Shown here one piece after another: positions 46,169 through 60,200 of a DNA stretch of 64,000 nucleotides (the stretch's first letter is position 1; each line of letters starts with the position of its first letter). Origin of the DNA: Membranipora membranacea (taxonomy: Eukaryota; Bryozoa; Gymnolaemata; Cheilostomatida; Membraniporidae); contig OU612072.1 of the NCBI GenBank assembly GCA_914767715.1, positions 18,292,001 to 18,356,000 on the forward strand. The letters are read 5' to 3'. The notes beneath the pieces are model-generated. The model worked only from the letters and a program-made list of their open reading frames with translations. It was not told the origin of the DNA and made no database searches. The position numbers and the translations under genes are program-made.

Positions 46169-47116
46169 TTTTCTGGCTCAATTAAGCCACAAAAAGGATA
46201 GTATGTGAGGCAGCAAGCGCATCTGTATGGATTTGGCAACAGCACTGTGTGATGACAAAATAAAATCTATTGTTTGTGAGCTTGGGTTTAAAGCTATATC
46301 CAATGTATTGCACTCATAGGCTTATATGCTTGGAAATAGTGTGAAAGGAACTCAGCTCCCTGACTTGTGTATGAGTTTTGCAATGCTCAATGTGGTAAAT
46401 TAGAGTAGTGGACTATGAACCCAAGAGATGGGTGCTTTGACTATAGCAATTTTGCGCTGCTGAGTTGATGGAATGCAGAATTCCCTGCTTTGGCCTTGTT
46501 GAGTCAGATTTATTGTCAAAGGGTTGCTTCGATGATTTGGACATCATAGCGGTATTGTCGTTGCGTCTGAAATTGCATCATTTATTTCAATTTGGATGCT
46601 AACACTGAAACACTTTATTATGAACTATTTTTTGGCTCTGACAACCCAGAAATCTCCTTAAGAAAGCAAGATGTTTTTTGCTGTGATTCTAGTTTGTGTA
46701 AGTCTCACACACATCAGATCAGCGTTATTTAGATATGCAATTGTATCCTTATCAGCACCCAATAATGGTAGTTGGGTGCGTTTGGTATTTGCAAAATTGT
46801 CAAGTTTGTGACAGAGTTTGGGAGTCTTTGCTTATTGTATAACATGTTTATAAAGTGTGTAACTGTAAGTGAGTAGTCAAGCAGATTGATCTCTTTATCA
46901 CCTTGAGTCATGCTTATCATACTTGTTATTCAATGGCTTAGTTGAAAATCCAGCATAGAAATTATTCTTGCATTGGATACTTATCCAGAAAGTTTATTTA
47001 TGATTGCTATCAAAGATAGACCGACTATCAATTAGGTCTTTGAGATCATCGCTATTCTATAAAACTGACACTTGTCACACAAACTCAGAGCAGTGGTGTG
47101 TAATATAAATACTTAC

Positions 47117-47201
47117 CTGGTACATCTGTGACTTCACTATCAGCTGGGGTGACGCTGCCGGAAGAAGTACAGTTATCATTGTCAGTTTCTGTATCGGACA
47201 T
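47117..47201 (-). CDS. First coding exon of the LRR gene
   Basis: This 85-nt exon starts with ATG (the A is at 47201) and encodes 28 residues beginning MSDTETDNDNCTSS, plus one base. The stretch is acidic and Ser/Thr-rich, contains no hydrophobic core, and is likely a disordered N-terminus rather than a signal peptide. It ends at a consensus donor (G|GTAAGT) just left of 47117. Reading upstream in frame there is a TAA eleven codons before the ATG and no other ATG, which supports this start. The split codon G|GT joins exactly to exon 2 at 45931, giving Gly. I did not identify a TATA box or other promoter element. The satellite array starts about 1.1 kb upstream. Confidence 0.65.
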
Positions 47202-48283
47202 GATTGATGATACTACTGACCTAACAGCATTTTGTTAATTAAAAAGGTCATTGGCAACCAGAAGGAACAGCCCTCCATGATTGTCTACAAACATAAAATA
47301 TGTGAAAGACAAAAAGGCCAAAATGTTATTTACACGAACACGTGGTCTAGTGTAACCTACGGGCATCAATTAAGAATGTTAAACTTGCTTCAGATTGCAT
47401 AATACAATAGCAACGTCCGGCCAAAGGAGAACTGGTCATTTGGATTTTGAAGTTTAGGGCTAGGTTGTTACAATCCCCAACACCATCATTGCCAACAACC
47501 ATCCAATCAGTATCATCAAATAACGTTTGACGTTTGATATAGGATTTTTTACTGCTTTTGTCTTCTGTTTTGACACTACTTTAAAAATGTCTCACACAAG
47601 CCAATTCACCACCAGAATATTGACATACTGCTGGGAGACCTCTATCATCAAAGCAACAGATTGGGAGATTGTTTAAAAATAATCATAACATTTGCAACTT
47701 ACCCATATTCACCTGAATGGATTTGGTTGATTTAAGATACCATGGCAAAGGTTGGGAGTAGACTCAGATCAAAGCTTTGGGCGTCATAATGCCTGTTCCT
47801 GTAAATATATGCCATTTCCAATGAAAAAGTGATAAGGATGAGCTTGACATCAATGTCTTCAATTTGGGATAACTCAACAAGATGGTATTATCAGGGAACA
47901 TAAACAGGTACCCATAGTACTCGAATACACAGAAAACAAGATTGCTCTTGCATCCCTAATGGTAATCAAACTTGCATGACTTATGAATAAAGTCCACAAG
48001 AGCGGGGACCTTAGCGCATAATTTTGTATTGTGGATGGTATGTATGGTTTGCCTAGAGTCCCAGTAAGGCAGGTTGGACTTGGTGAGAATCTGTTGATCA
48101 GTGTGAGCTGAGATGGACAGAAATTTGGCCAATGGAAACACGAAGGATCAAATTTTGCAGTTCCGGTTAAACAGCATGTGCTTGACTTAACTGCTTCGTG
48201 AGATATTAGTACTGACACGATGAATGTGGTGCCTGGTCAAGAGTCTAGGTTGCTGACTCATCCCGTAGTTTTAGCACAGCATA
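47202..48283. other. Upstream region of the LRR gene
   Basis: Between the start codon and the satellite. Should contain the promoter and 5' UTR, but I can point to no clear element. Two overlapping minus-strand frames (47874-48218, 47956-48141) have no recognisable domain; the second looks slightly protein-like and could be an old gene fragment. Confidence 0.4.
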
Positions 48284-51200
48284 GGTCTGAGTAGTGATAG
48301 ACGTCTAGACTATGATGGTCAGTTTGAGTAGCGAGAGACGTCCAGACTATGACGGTTGGTCTGAGTAGTGAGAGATGTCCAGTCTATGATGGTCTGTCTG
48401 AGTAGTGAGACATTGCCAGACTATGACAGTCAGTCTGAGTAATGATAGACATCCAGAATATGACTGTGAGTCTGAGTAGTGAGAGTCAACCAGACTATGA
48501 CGGTCAGACTGAGTAGTGAGAGACATCCTGACTATGACGGTTGGTCTGAGTAGTGAAAGATGTCCAGACTATGACGGTCAGTCTGAGTAGTGAGAGAAAT
48601 CGAGGCTGTGATGGTCGGTCTGAGTAGTGAGAGAGGGCCAGACACTGACAGTCAGTGTGAGTAATGATAGACGTCCAGACTATGACGGTCGGTCTGAGTA
48701 TTGAGAGACGTCCAGACTATGACGGTGGGTCTGAGTAGTGAGAGAAATCCTGACTATGACAGTCAGTCTGAGTAGTAAGAGACATCCAGACTATGACTAT
48801 CGGTCTGTGTACTGAGACACCTAGACACTGACAGTCAGTCTGAGTAGTGAGAGATGTCTAGGTCATGCCGGTCGGTCTGAGTACTGAGAGACGTCCAGAC
48901 TATGACGGACGGTCTAAGTAGTGAGAGACATCCTGACTCTAATGGTTGGTCTGAGTAGTGAGAGACGTCCAGACTATGACAGTCAGTCTGAGTAGTGAGA
49001 GACATCCAGACTATGAATATCAGTCTGTGTACTGAGGGACGTCCAGACACTGACAGTCAGTCTGAGTAATGAGAGACATGCAGACTATGACAGTCAGTCT
49101 GAGTAGTGATAGACGTGCAGACTGACACGGTCGGTCTGAGTACTGTGAGACGTCCAGACTATGATGGTCGGTCTGAGTAGTGAGAGTCATCCTGACTATG
49201 ACGGTTGGTCTGAGTAGTGAGAGATGTGCAGACTATGACAATCAGTCTGAGTAGTGAGAGACGTGCAGACTAAGACGGTCGGTCTGAGTACTGAGAGACG
49301 TCCAGACTATGACGGTCGGTCCGAGTAGTGAGAGTCAACCAGACTATGACGGTCAGACTGAATAGTGAGAGACATTCTGACTCTAATGGTTGGTCTGAGT
49401 AGTGAGAGATGTGCAGACTATGACAGTCAGTCTGAGTAGTGAGAGACGGCCAGACTATGACAGTCAGTCTGAGTAGTGAGAGACATCCAGACTATGAATA
49501 TCAGTCTGTGTACTGAGGGACGTCCAGACACTGACAGTCAGTCTGAGGAATGAGAGACATGCAGACTATGACAGTCAGTCTGAGCAGTGAGAGACGTGCA
49601 GACTATGATGGTCGGTCTGAGTTGTGAGAGTCATCCTGACTATGATGGTTGGTCTGAGTAGTGAGAGATGTGCAGACTATGACAGCCAGTCTGAGTTGTG
49701 AGAGACGTCCAGACTATGACAGTCAGACAGAGTAGTGAGAGACATGCAGACTATGACAGTCAGTCTGAGTAGTTAGAGACGTGCAGACTGTGACAGTCAG
49801 TCTGAGTAGTGAGAGACGTGCAGACTAGGACGGTCGGTCTGAGTACTGAGGGACGTCCAAACTATGACGGTCGGTCTGAGTAGTCAGAGACATTCTGACT
49901 ATAACGGTTGGTCTGAGTAGTGAGAGACGTCCAGACTATGACAGTCCGACTGAGAAGTGAGAGACGTGCAGACTATGACAGTCAGTCTGAGTAGTTAGAG
50001 AAGCCCAGACTATGACGGTCGGTCTGAGTAGTGAGAGACGTGCAGACTATGACGGTCAGTCTGAGTAGTGAGAGACGTGCAGACTATGACAGTCAGTCTG
50101 AGTAGTGAGAGATGTCTAGGCTATGATGGTTGGTCTTAGTAGTGAGAGACGCCTAGACTAAAACGGTCGGATTGAGTTGTGAGAGACATCCAGGCTATGT
50201 CGGTCGGTCTGAGTAGTGAAAGTTGTCAGACTATGACGGTCAGTCTGAGTAGTGAGAGACACCCTGACTAAGACAGTCAGTCAGAGTAGTGAGAGGCGTG
50301 CAGACTATGACAGTCAGTCTGAGTAGTGAGAGACGTACAGACTATGACGGTCAGTCAGAGTAGTGAGAGACGTGCAGACTATGACAGTCAGTCTGAGTAG
50401 TGAGAGACGTGCAGACTATGACAGTCAGTCTGAGTAGTGAGAGACATGCAGACTATGACAGTCAGTCTGAGTAGTGAGAGACATGCAGACTATGACAGTC
50501 ATTCTGAGTAATGAGAGACATCCAGACTATGACTATCGGTCTGTGTACTGAGAGACGTGCAGACTATGACGGTCAGTCTGAGTAGTGAGAGACGTGCATA
50601 ATATGACAGTCAGAATGAGTAGTGAGAGACATGCAGACTATGATGGTCGGTCTGAGTAGTGAGAGACGTGCGGACTATGACGGTCAGTCAGAGTAGTGAG
50701 AGACGGCCAGACTATGACTATCGGTCTGTGTACTGAGAGACACCTAGACACTGACGGTCAGTCTGAGTAGTGAGAGAAGTCCAGACTATGACAGTCAGAC
50801 TGAGTAGTGAGAGACGTGCAGACTATGAGTGTCAGTCTGAGTAGTGAGAGACGCCCGTACTATGACGGTCAGTCTGAGTAGTGAGTGACGACCACACTAT
50901 GACGGTTGGTCTGAGTAGTGAGACACATCCAGACTATGACTATCGGTCAGTGTACTGAGGGACGCCCAGACACTGACAGTCAGTCTGAGTAGTAAGAGAT
51001 GTCTAGGCTATGACGGTCAATCTGAGTAGTGAGAGACACCCAGACTAAGACAGTCAGTCAGAGTAGTAAGAGGCGTGCAGACTATGACAGTCAGTCTGAG
51101 TAGTGAGAGACACCCAGACTTTGACAGTCAGTATGAGTAGTGAGAGACGCCCATACTATGACGGTCAGTCTGAGCAGTGAGAGATGACCAAACTATGATT

Positions 51201-54200
51201 GTGGGTCTGAGTAGTGAGACACATTCTGACTATGTCAGTAAGTCAGAGTAGTGAGAGACATCCAGACTATGACTACCGGTCTGTGTACTGAGAGACACCC
51301 AGACACTGACAGTCAGTCTGAGTAGTGAGAGATGTCTAGGCTATGACGGTCGGTCGGAGTAGTGAGAGACATCCAGACTATGACGGTCAGTCAGAGTAGT
51401 GAGAGACGCCCAGACTAAGAAATTCAGTCTGAGTAGTGAGAGACATCCAGACTATGACGTTCAGTCAGAGTAGTGAGAGACGCCCAGACTATGACGGTCA
51501 GTCTGAGTAGTGAAAGATGACCAGACTATGACGGTTGATTTGAGTGGTGAGACACATCATGACTATGACAGTCATTCTGTGAAGTGAGAGACATCCAGAC
51601 TATGACTATCGGTCTGTGTACTGAGAGACACCTAGACACTGACGGTCGGTCTGAGTAGTGAGAGACGTGCAGACTATGACGGTCAATCTGAGTAGTGGGA
51701 GAAGTCCAGACTATGACAGTAAGACTGAGTAGTGAGAGACGTGCAGACTATGACAGTCAATCTGAATAGTGAGAGTAGCCGAGACTATGACGGTCGGTCT
51801 GAGTAGTGAGAGACGCGCAGACTATGAAGGTCAGTCTGAGTAGTGAGAGACGTGCAGACTAGGACGGTCGGTCTGAGTACTGAGAGGCGTCCAGACTATG
51901 ACGGTCGGTCTAAGTAGTGAGAGACATCCTGACTCTAACGGTTGGTCTGAGTAGTGAGAGATGTGCAGACTATGACAGTCAGTCTGAGTAGTGAGAGACG
52001 TCCAGACTATGACAGTCAGTCTGAGTAGTGAGAGACATCCAGACTATGAATATCAGTCTGTGTACTGAGGGACGTCCAGACACTGACAGTCAGTCTGAGT
52101 AATGAGAGACATGCAGAATATGACAGTCAGTCTGAGTAGTGATAGACGTGCAGACTGAGACGGTCGGTCTGAGTATTGTGAGACGTCCAGACTATGATGG
52201 TCGGTCTGAGTAGTGAGAGCCATCCTGACTATGACGGTTGGTCTGAGTAGTGAGAGATGTGCAGACTATGACAATCAGTCTGAGAAGTGTGAGACTTGCA
52301 GACTAAGACGGTCGGTCTGAGTACTGAGAGACGTCCAGACTATGAATATCAGTCTGTGTACTGAGGGACGTCCAGACACTGACAGTCAGTCTGAGTAATG
52401 AGAGACATGCAGACTATGACAGTCAGTCTGAGCAGTGAGAGACGTGCAGACTATGATGGTCGGTCTGAGTAGTGAGAGTCATCCTGACTATGATGGTTGG
52501 TCTGAGTAGTGAGAGACATGCAGACTATGACAGTCAGTTTGAGTAGTTAGAGAAGCCCAGACTATGACGGTCGGTCTGAGTAGTGAGAGACGTGCAGACT
52601 ATGACGGTCAGTCTGAGTAGTGAGAGACGTGCAGACTATGACAGTCAGTCTGAGTAGTGAGAGATGTCTAGGCTATGATGGTTGGTCTTAGTAGTGAGAG
52701 ACGCCTAGACTAAAACGGTCGGATTGAGTTGTGAGAGACATCCAGGCTATGTCGGTCGGTCTGAGTAGTGAGAGTTGTCAGACTATGACGGTCAGTCTGA
52801 GTAGTGAGAGACACCCAGACTAAGACAGTCAGTCAGAGTAGTGAGAGGCGTGCAGACTATGACAGTCAGTCTGAGTAGTGAGAGACGTACAGACTATGAC
52901 GGTCAGTCAGAGTAGTGAGAGACGTGCAGACTATGACAGTCAGTCTGAGTAGTGAGAGACGTGCAGACTATGACTATCGGTCTGTGTACTGAGAGACGTG
53001 CAGACTATGACGGTCAGTCTGAGTAGTGAGAGACGTGCATAATATGACAGTCAGAATGAGTAGTGAGAGACATGCAGACTATGATGGTCGGTCTGAGTAG
53101 TGAGAGACGTGCGGACTATGACGGTCAGTCAGAGTAGTGAGAGACGGCCAGACTATGACTATCGGTCTGTGTACTGAGAGACACCTAGACACTGACGGTC
53201 AGTCTGAGTAGTGAGAGAAGTCCAGACTATGACAGTCAGACTGAGTAGTGAGAGACGTGCAGACTATGAGTGTCAGTCTGAGTAGTGAGAGACGCCCGTA
53301 CTATGACGGTCAGTGTGAGTAGTGAGTGACGACCACACTATGACGGTTGGTCTGAGTAGTGAGACACATCCAGACTATGACTATCGGTCAGTGTACTGAG
53401 GGACGCCCAGACACTGACAGTCAGTCTGAGTAGTAAGAGATGTCTAGGCTATGACGGTCAGTCTGAGTAGTGAGAGACACCCAGACTAAGACAGTCAGTC
53501 AGAGTAGTAAGAGGCGTGCAGACTATGACAGTCAGTCTGAGTAGTGAGAAACACCCAGACTTTGACAGTCAGTATGAGTAGTGAGAGACGCCCATACTAT
53601 GACGGTCAGTCTGAGCAGTGAGAGATGACCAAACTATGATTGTGGGTCTGAGTAGTGAGACACATTCTGACTATGTCAGTAAGTCAGAGTAGTGAGAGAC
53701 ATCCAGACTATGACTACCGGTCTGTGTACTGAGAGACACCCAGACACTGACAGTCAGTCTGAGTAGTGAGAGATGTCTAGGCTATGACGGTCGGTCGGAG
53801 TAGTGAGAGACATCCAGACTATGACGGTCAGTCAGAGTAGTGAGAGACGCCCAGACTATGAAATTCAGTCTGAGTAGTGAGAGACATCCAGACTATGACG
53901 TTCAGTCAGAGTAGTGAGAGACGCCCAGACTATGACGGTCAGTCTGAGTAGTGAAAGATGACCAGACTATGACGGTTGATTTGAGTGGTGAGACACATCA
54001 TGACTATGACAGTCATTCTGTGAAGTGAGAGACATCCAGACTATGACTATCGGTCTGTGTACTGAGAGACACCTAGACACTGACGGTCGGTCTGAGTAGT
54101 GAGAGACGTGCAGACTATGACGGTCAATCTGAGTAGTGGGAGAAGTCCAGACTATGACAGTAAGACTGAGTAGTGAGAGACGTGCAGACTATGACAGTCA

Positions 54201-57200
54201 ATCTGAATAGTGAGAGTAGCCGAGACTATGACGGTCGGTCTGAGTAGTGAGAGACGCGCAGACTATGAAGGTCAGTCTGAGTAGTGAGAGACGTGCAGAC
54301 TAGGACGGTCGGTCTGAGTACTGAGAGGCGTCCAGACTATGACGGTCGGTCTAAGTAGTGAGAGACATCCTGACTCTAACGGTTGGTCTGAGTAGTGAGA
54401 GATGTGCAGACTATGACAGTCAGTCTGAGTAGTGAGAGACGTCCAGACTATGACAGTCAGTCTGAGTAGTGAGAGACATCCAGACTATGAATATCAGTCT
54501 GTGTACTGAGGGACGTCCAGACACTGACAGTCAGTCTGAGTAATGAGAGACATGCAGACTATGACAGTCAGTCTGAGTAGTGATAGACGTGCAGACTGAG
54601 ACGGTCGGTCTGAGTATTGTGAGACGTCCAGACTATGATGGTCGGTCTGAGTAGTGAGAGCCATCCTGACTATGACGGTTGGTCTGAGTAGTGAGAGATG
54701 TGCAGACTATGACAATCAGTCTGAGTAGTGAGAGACGTGCAGACTAAGACGGTCGGTCTGAGTACTGAGAGACGTCCAGACTATGAATATCAGTCTGTGT
54801 ACTGAGGGACGTCCAGACACTGACAGTCAGTCTGAGTAATGAGAGACATGCAGACTATGACAGTCAGTCTGAGCAGTGAGAGACGTGCAGACTATGATGG
54901 TCGGTCTGAGTAGTGAGAGTCATCCTGACTATGATGGTTGGTCTGAGTAGTGAGGGACGTGCAGACTATGACAGTCAGTTTGAGTAGTTAGAGAAGCCCA
55001 GACTATGACGGTCGGTCTGAGTAGTGAGAGACGTGCAGACCATGCAGGTCAGTCTGAGTAGTGAGAGACGTGCAGACTATGACAGTCAGTCTGAGTAGTG
55101 AGAGATGTCTAGGCTATGATGGTTGGTCTGAGTAGTGAGAGACGTGCAGACTAAGACGGTCGGTCTGAGTACTGAGAGACGTGCATACTATGACGGTCGG
55201 TCTGAGTAGTGAGCGACATCCTGACTATGACGGTTGGTCTGAGTAGTGAGAGATGTGCAGACTTTGACAGTCAGTCTGAGTAGTGAGAGACGTCCAGACT
55301 ATGACTGTCACCACTGAGTAGTGATAGACGTGCAGACTATGACAGTCGATCTGAGTAGTTAGAGAAGCCCATACTATGACGGTCGGTCTGAGTAGTGAGA
55401 GACGTACAGACTAGATGGTCCGTCTGAGTAGTGAGAGACGCGCAGACTATGACAGTCAGTCTGAGTAGTGAGAGACGCGCAAACTATGACAGTCAGTCCG
55501 AATAGTGAGAGACGGCCAGACTATGACAATCAGTCTGAGTAGTGAGAGACGTGCAGACTAAGACAGTCGGTCTGAGTACTGAGAGACATCCAGACTATGA
55601 CGGTCGGTCTGAGTAGTGAGAGACATCCTGACTCTAATGGTTGGTCTGAGTAGTGAGAGATGTGCAGACTATGACAGTCAGTCTGAGTAGTGAGAGACGT
55701 CCAGACTATGACAGTCAGACAGAGTAGTGAGAGACATGCAGACTATGACAGTCAGTCTGAGTAGTTAGAGACGTGCAGACTATGACAGTCAGTCTGAGCA
55801 GTGAGAGACGTGCAGACTATGACTATCGGTCTGTGTACTGAGAGACGTGCAGACTATGACGGTCAGTCTGAGTAGTGAGAGACGTGCATAATATGACAGT
55901 CAGAATGAGTAGTGAGAGACATGCAGACTATGATGGTCGGTCTGAGTAGTGAGAGACGTGCGGACTATGACGGTCAGTCAGAGTAGTGAGAGACGGCCAG
56001 ACTATGACTATCGGTCTGTGTACTGAGAGACACCTAGACACTGACGGTCAGTCTGAGTAGTGAGAGAAGTCCAGACTATGACAGTCAGACTGAGTAGTGA
56101 GAGACGTGCAGACTATGAGTGTCAGTCTGAGTAGTGAGAGACGCCCGTACTATGACGGTCAGTGTGAGTAGTGAGTGACGACCACACTATGACGGTTGGT
56201 CTGAGTAGTGAGACACATCCAGACTATGACTATCGGTCAGTGTACTGAGGGACGCCCAGACACTGACAGTCAGTCTGAGTAGTAAGAGATGTCTAGGCTA
56301 TGACGGTCAGTCTGAGTAGTGAGAGACACCCAGACTAAGACAGTCAGTCAGAGTAGTAAGAGGCGTGCAGACTATGACAGTCAGTCTGAGTAGTGAGAAA
56401 CACCCAGACTTTGACAGTCAGTATGAGTAGTGAGAGACGCCCATACTATGACGGTCAGTCTGAGCAGTGAGAGATGACCAAACTATGATTGTGGGTCTGA
56501 GTAGTGAGACACATTCTGACTATGTCAGTAAGTCAGAGTAGTGAGAGACATCCAGACTATGACTACCGGTCTGTGTACTGAGAGACACCCAGACACTGAC
56601 AGTCAGTCTGAGTAGTGAGAGATGTCTAGGCTATGACGGTCGGTCGGAGTAGTGAGAGACATCCAGACTATGACGGTCAGTCAGAGTAGTGAGAGACGCC
56701 CAGACTAAGAAATTCAGTCTGAGTAGTGAGAGACATCCAGACTATGACGTTCAGTCAGAGTAGTGAGAGACGCCCAGACTATGACGGTCAGTCTGAGTAG
56801 TGAAAGATGACCAGACTATGACGGTTGATTTGAGTGGTGAGACACATCATGACTATGACAGTCATTCTGTGAAGTGAGAGACATCCAGACTATGACTATC
56901 GGTCTGTGTACTGAGAGACACCTAGACACTGACGGTCGGTCTGAGTAGTGAGAGACGTGCAGACTATGACGGTCAATCTGAGTAGTGGGAGAAGTCCAGA
57001 CTATGACAGTAAGACTGAGTAGTGAGAGACGTGCAGACTATGACAGTCAATCTGAATAGTGAGAGTAGCCGAGACTATGACGGTCGGTCTGAGTAGTGAG
57101 AGACGCGCAGACTATGAAGGTCAGTCTGAGTAGTGAGAGACGTGCAGACTAGGACGGTCGGTCTGAGTACTGAGAGGCGTCCAGACTATGACGGTCGGTC

Positions 57201-60200
57201 TAAGTAGTGAGAGACATCCTGACTCTAACGGTTGGTCTGAGTAGTGAGAGATGTGCAGACTATGACAGTCAGTCTGAGTAGTGAGAGACGTCCAGACTAT
57301 GACAGTCAGTCTGAGTAGTGAGAGACATCCAGACTATGAATATCAGTCTGTGTACTGAGGGACGTCCAGACACTGACAGTCAGTCTGAGTAATGAGAGAC
57401 ATGCAGACTATGACAGTCAGTCTGAGTAGTGATAGACGTGCAGACTGAGACGGTCGGTCTGAGTATTGTGAGACGTCCAGACTATGATGGTCGGTCTGAG
57501 TAGTGAGAGCCATCCTGACTATGACGGTTGGTCTGAGTAGTGAGAGATGTGCAGACTATGACAATCAGTCTGAGTAGTGAGAGACGTGCAGACTAAGACG
57601 GTCGGTCTGAGTACTGAGAGACGTCCAGACTATGAATATCAGTCTGTGTACTGAGGGACGTCCAGACACTGACAGTCAGTCTGAGTAATGAGAGACATGC
57701 AGACTATGACAGTCAGTCTGAGCAGTGAGAGACGTGCAGACTATGATGGTCGGTCTGAGTAGTGAGAGTCATCCTGACTATGATGGTTGGTCTGAGTAGT
57801 GAGGGACGTGCAGACTATGACAGTCAGTTTGAGTAGTTAGAGAAGCCCAGATTATGACGGTCGGTCTGAGTAGTGAGAGACGTGCAGACCATGCAGGTCA
57901 GTCTGAGTAGTGAGAGACGTGCAGACTATGACAGTCAGTCTGAGTAGTGAGAGATGTCTAGGCTATGATGGTTGGTCTGAGTAGTGAGAGACGTGCAGAC
58001 TAAGACGGTCGGTCTGAGTACTGAGAGACGTGCATACTATGACGGTCGGTCTGAGTAGTGAGCGACATCCTGACTATGACGGTTGGTCTGAGTAGTGAGA
58101 GATGTGCAGACTTTGACAGTCAGTCTGAGTAGTGAGAGACGTCCAGACTATGACTGTCACCACTGAGTAGTGATAGACGTGCAGACTATGACAGTCGATC
58201 TGAGTAGTTAGAGAAGCCCATACTATGACGGTCGGTCTGAGTAGTGAGAGACGTACAGACTAGATGGTCCGTCTGAGTAGTGAGAGACGCGCAGACTATG
58301 ACAGTCAGTCTGAGTAGTGAGAGACGCGCAAACTATGACAGTCAGTCCGAATAGTGAGAGACGGCCAGACTATGACAATCAGTCTGAGTAGTGAGAGACG
58401 TGCAGACTAAGACAGTCGGTCTGAGTACTGAGAGACATCCAGACTATGACGGTCGGTCTGAGTAGTGAGAGACATCCTGACTCTAATGGTTGGTCTGAGT
58501 AGTGAGAGATGTGCAGACTATGACAGTCAGTCTGAGTAGTGAGAGACGTCCAGACTATGACAGTCAGACAGAGTAGTGAGAGACATGCAGACTATGACAG
58601 TCAGTCTGAGTAGTTAGAGACGTGCAGACTGTGACAGTCAGTCTGAGCAGTGAGAGACGTGCAGACTATGACTATCGGTCTGTGTACTGAGAGACGTGCA
58701 GACTATGACGGTCAGTCTGAGTAGTGAGAGACGTGCATAATATGACAGTCAGAATGAGTAGTGAGAGACATGCAGACTATGATGGTCGGTCTGAGTAGTG
58801 AGAGACGTGCGGACTATGACGGTCAGTCAGAGTAGTGAGAGACGGCCAGACTATGACTATCGGTCTGTGTACTGAGAGACACCTAGACACTGACGGTCAG
58901 TCTGAGTAGTGAGAGAAGTCCAGACTATGACAGTCAGACTGAGTAGTGAGAGACGTGCAGACTATGACGGTCAGTCTGAGTAGTGAGTGACGACCACACT
59001 ATGACGGTTGGTCTGAGTAGTGAGACACATCCAGACTATGACTATCGGTCAGTGTACTGAGGGACGCCCAGACACTGACAGTCAGTCTGAGTAGTAAGAG
59101 ATGTCTAGGCTATGACGGTCAGTCTGAGTAGTGAGAGACACCCAGACTAAGACAGTCAGTCAGAGTAGTAAGAGGCGTGCAGACTATGACAGTCAGTCTG
59201 AGTAGTGAGAGACACCCAGACTTTGACAGTCAGTATGAGTAGTGAGAGACGCCCATACTATGACGGTCAGTCTGAGCAGTGAGAGATGACCAAACTATGA
59301 TTGTGGGTCTGAGTAGTGAGACACATTCTGACTATGTCAGTAAGTCAGAGTAGTGAGAGACATCCAGACTATGACTACCGGTCTGTGTACTGAGAGACAC
59401 CCAGACACTGACAGTCAGTCTGAGTAGTGAGAGATGTCTAGGCTATGACGGTCGGTCGGAGTAGTGAGAGACATCCAGACTATGACGGTCAGTCAGAGTA
59501 GTGAGAGACGCCCAGACTAAGTAATTCAGTCTGAGTAGTGAGAGACATCCAGACTATGACGTTCAGTCAGAGTAGTGAGAGACGCCCAGACTATGACGGT
59601 CAGTCTGAGTAGTGAAAGATGACCAGACTATGACGGTTGAATTGAGTGGTGAGACACATCATGACTATGACAGTCATTCTGTGAAGTGAGAGACATCCAG
59701 ACTATGACTATCGGTCTGTGTACTGAGAGACACCTAGACGCTGACGGTCGGTCTGAGTAGTGAGAGACGTGCAGACTATGACGGTCGGTCTGAGTAGTGA
59801 GAGACGCGCAGACTATGAAGGTCAGTCTGAGTAGTGAGAGACGTGCAGACTAGGACGGTCGGTCTGAGTACTGAGAGGCGTCCAGACTATGACGGTCGGT
59901 CTAAGTAGTGAGAGACATCCTGACTCTAACGGTTGGTCTGAGTAGTGAGAGATGTGCAGACTATGACAGTCAGTCTGAGTAGTGAGAGACGTCCAGACTA
60001 TGACAGTCAGTCTGAGTAGTGAGAGACATCCAGACTATGAATATCAGTCTGTGTACTGAGGGACGTCCAGACACTGACAGTCAGTCTGAGTAATGAGAGA
60101 CATGCAGACTATGACAGTCAGTCTGAGTAGTGATAGACGTGCAGACTGAGACGGTCGGTCTGAGTATTGTGAGACGTCCAGACTATGATGGTCGGTCTGA

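Larger units (their letters stand above)
1637..47201 (-). other. LRR gene locus (whole gene model)
   Basis: Inferred gene model read right to left: start exon 47117-47201, exon 2 at 45709-45931, then LRR exons between 34711 and 2320, and possibly a further exon at 1637-1779. Phases agree throughout: exon 1 ends in phase 1 and exon 2 begins there; exon 2 ends in phase 2 and every LRR exon begins and ends in phase 2. The predicted protein has no signal peptide in exon 1, so an intracellular LRR protein is likely. The intron from 45.7 to 34.7 kb would be 11 kb and is filled with transposons. The 3' end is not seen and may lie beyond the left edge. It could instead be several tandem genes whose other first exons were lost; that cannot be settled from sequence alone. 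Confidence 0.6.

Noticed and set aside
48835-49050. 71-codon minus-strand open frame in the satellite
   Set aside because: The peptide is a translation of the 37-bp monomers; neighbouring monomers break it.
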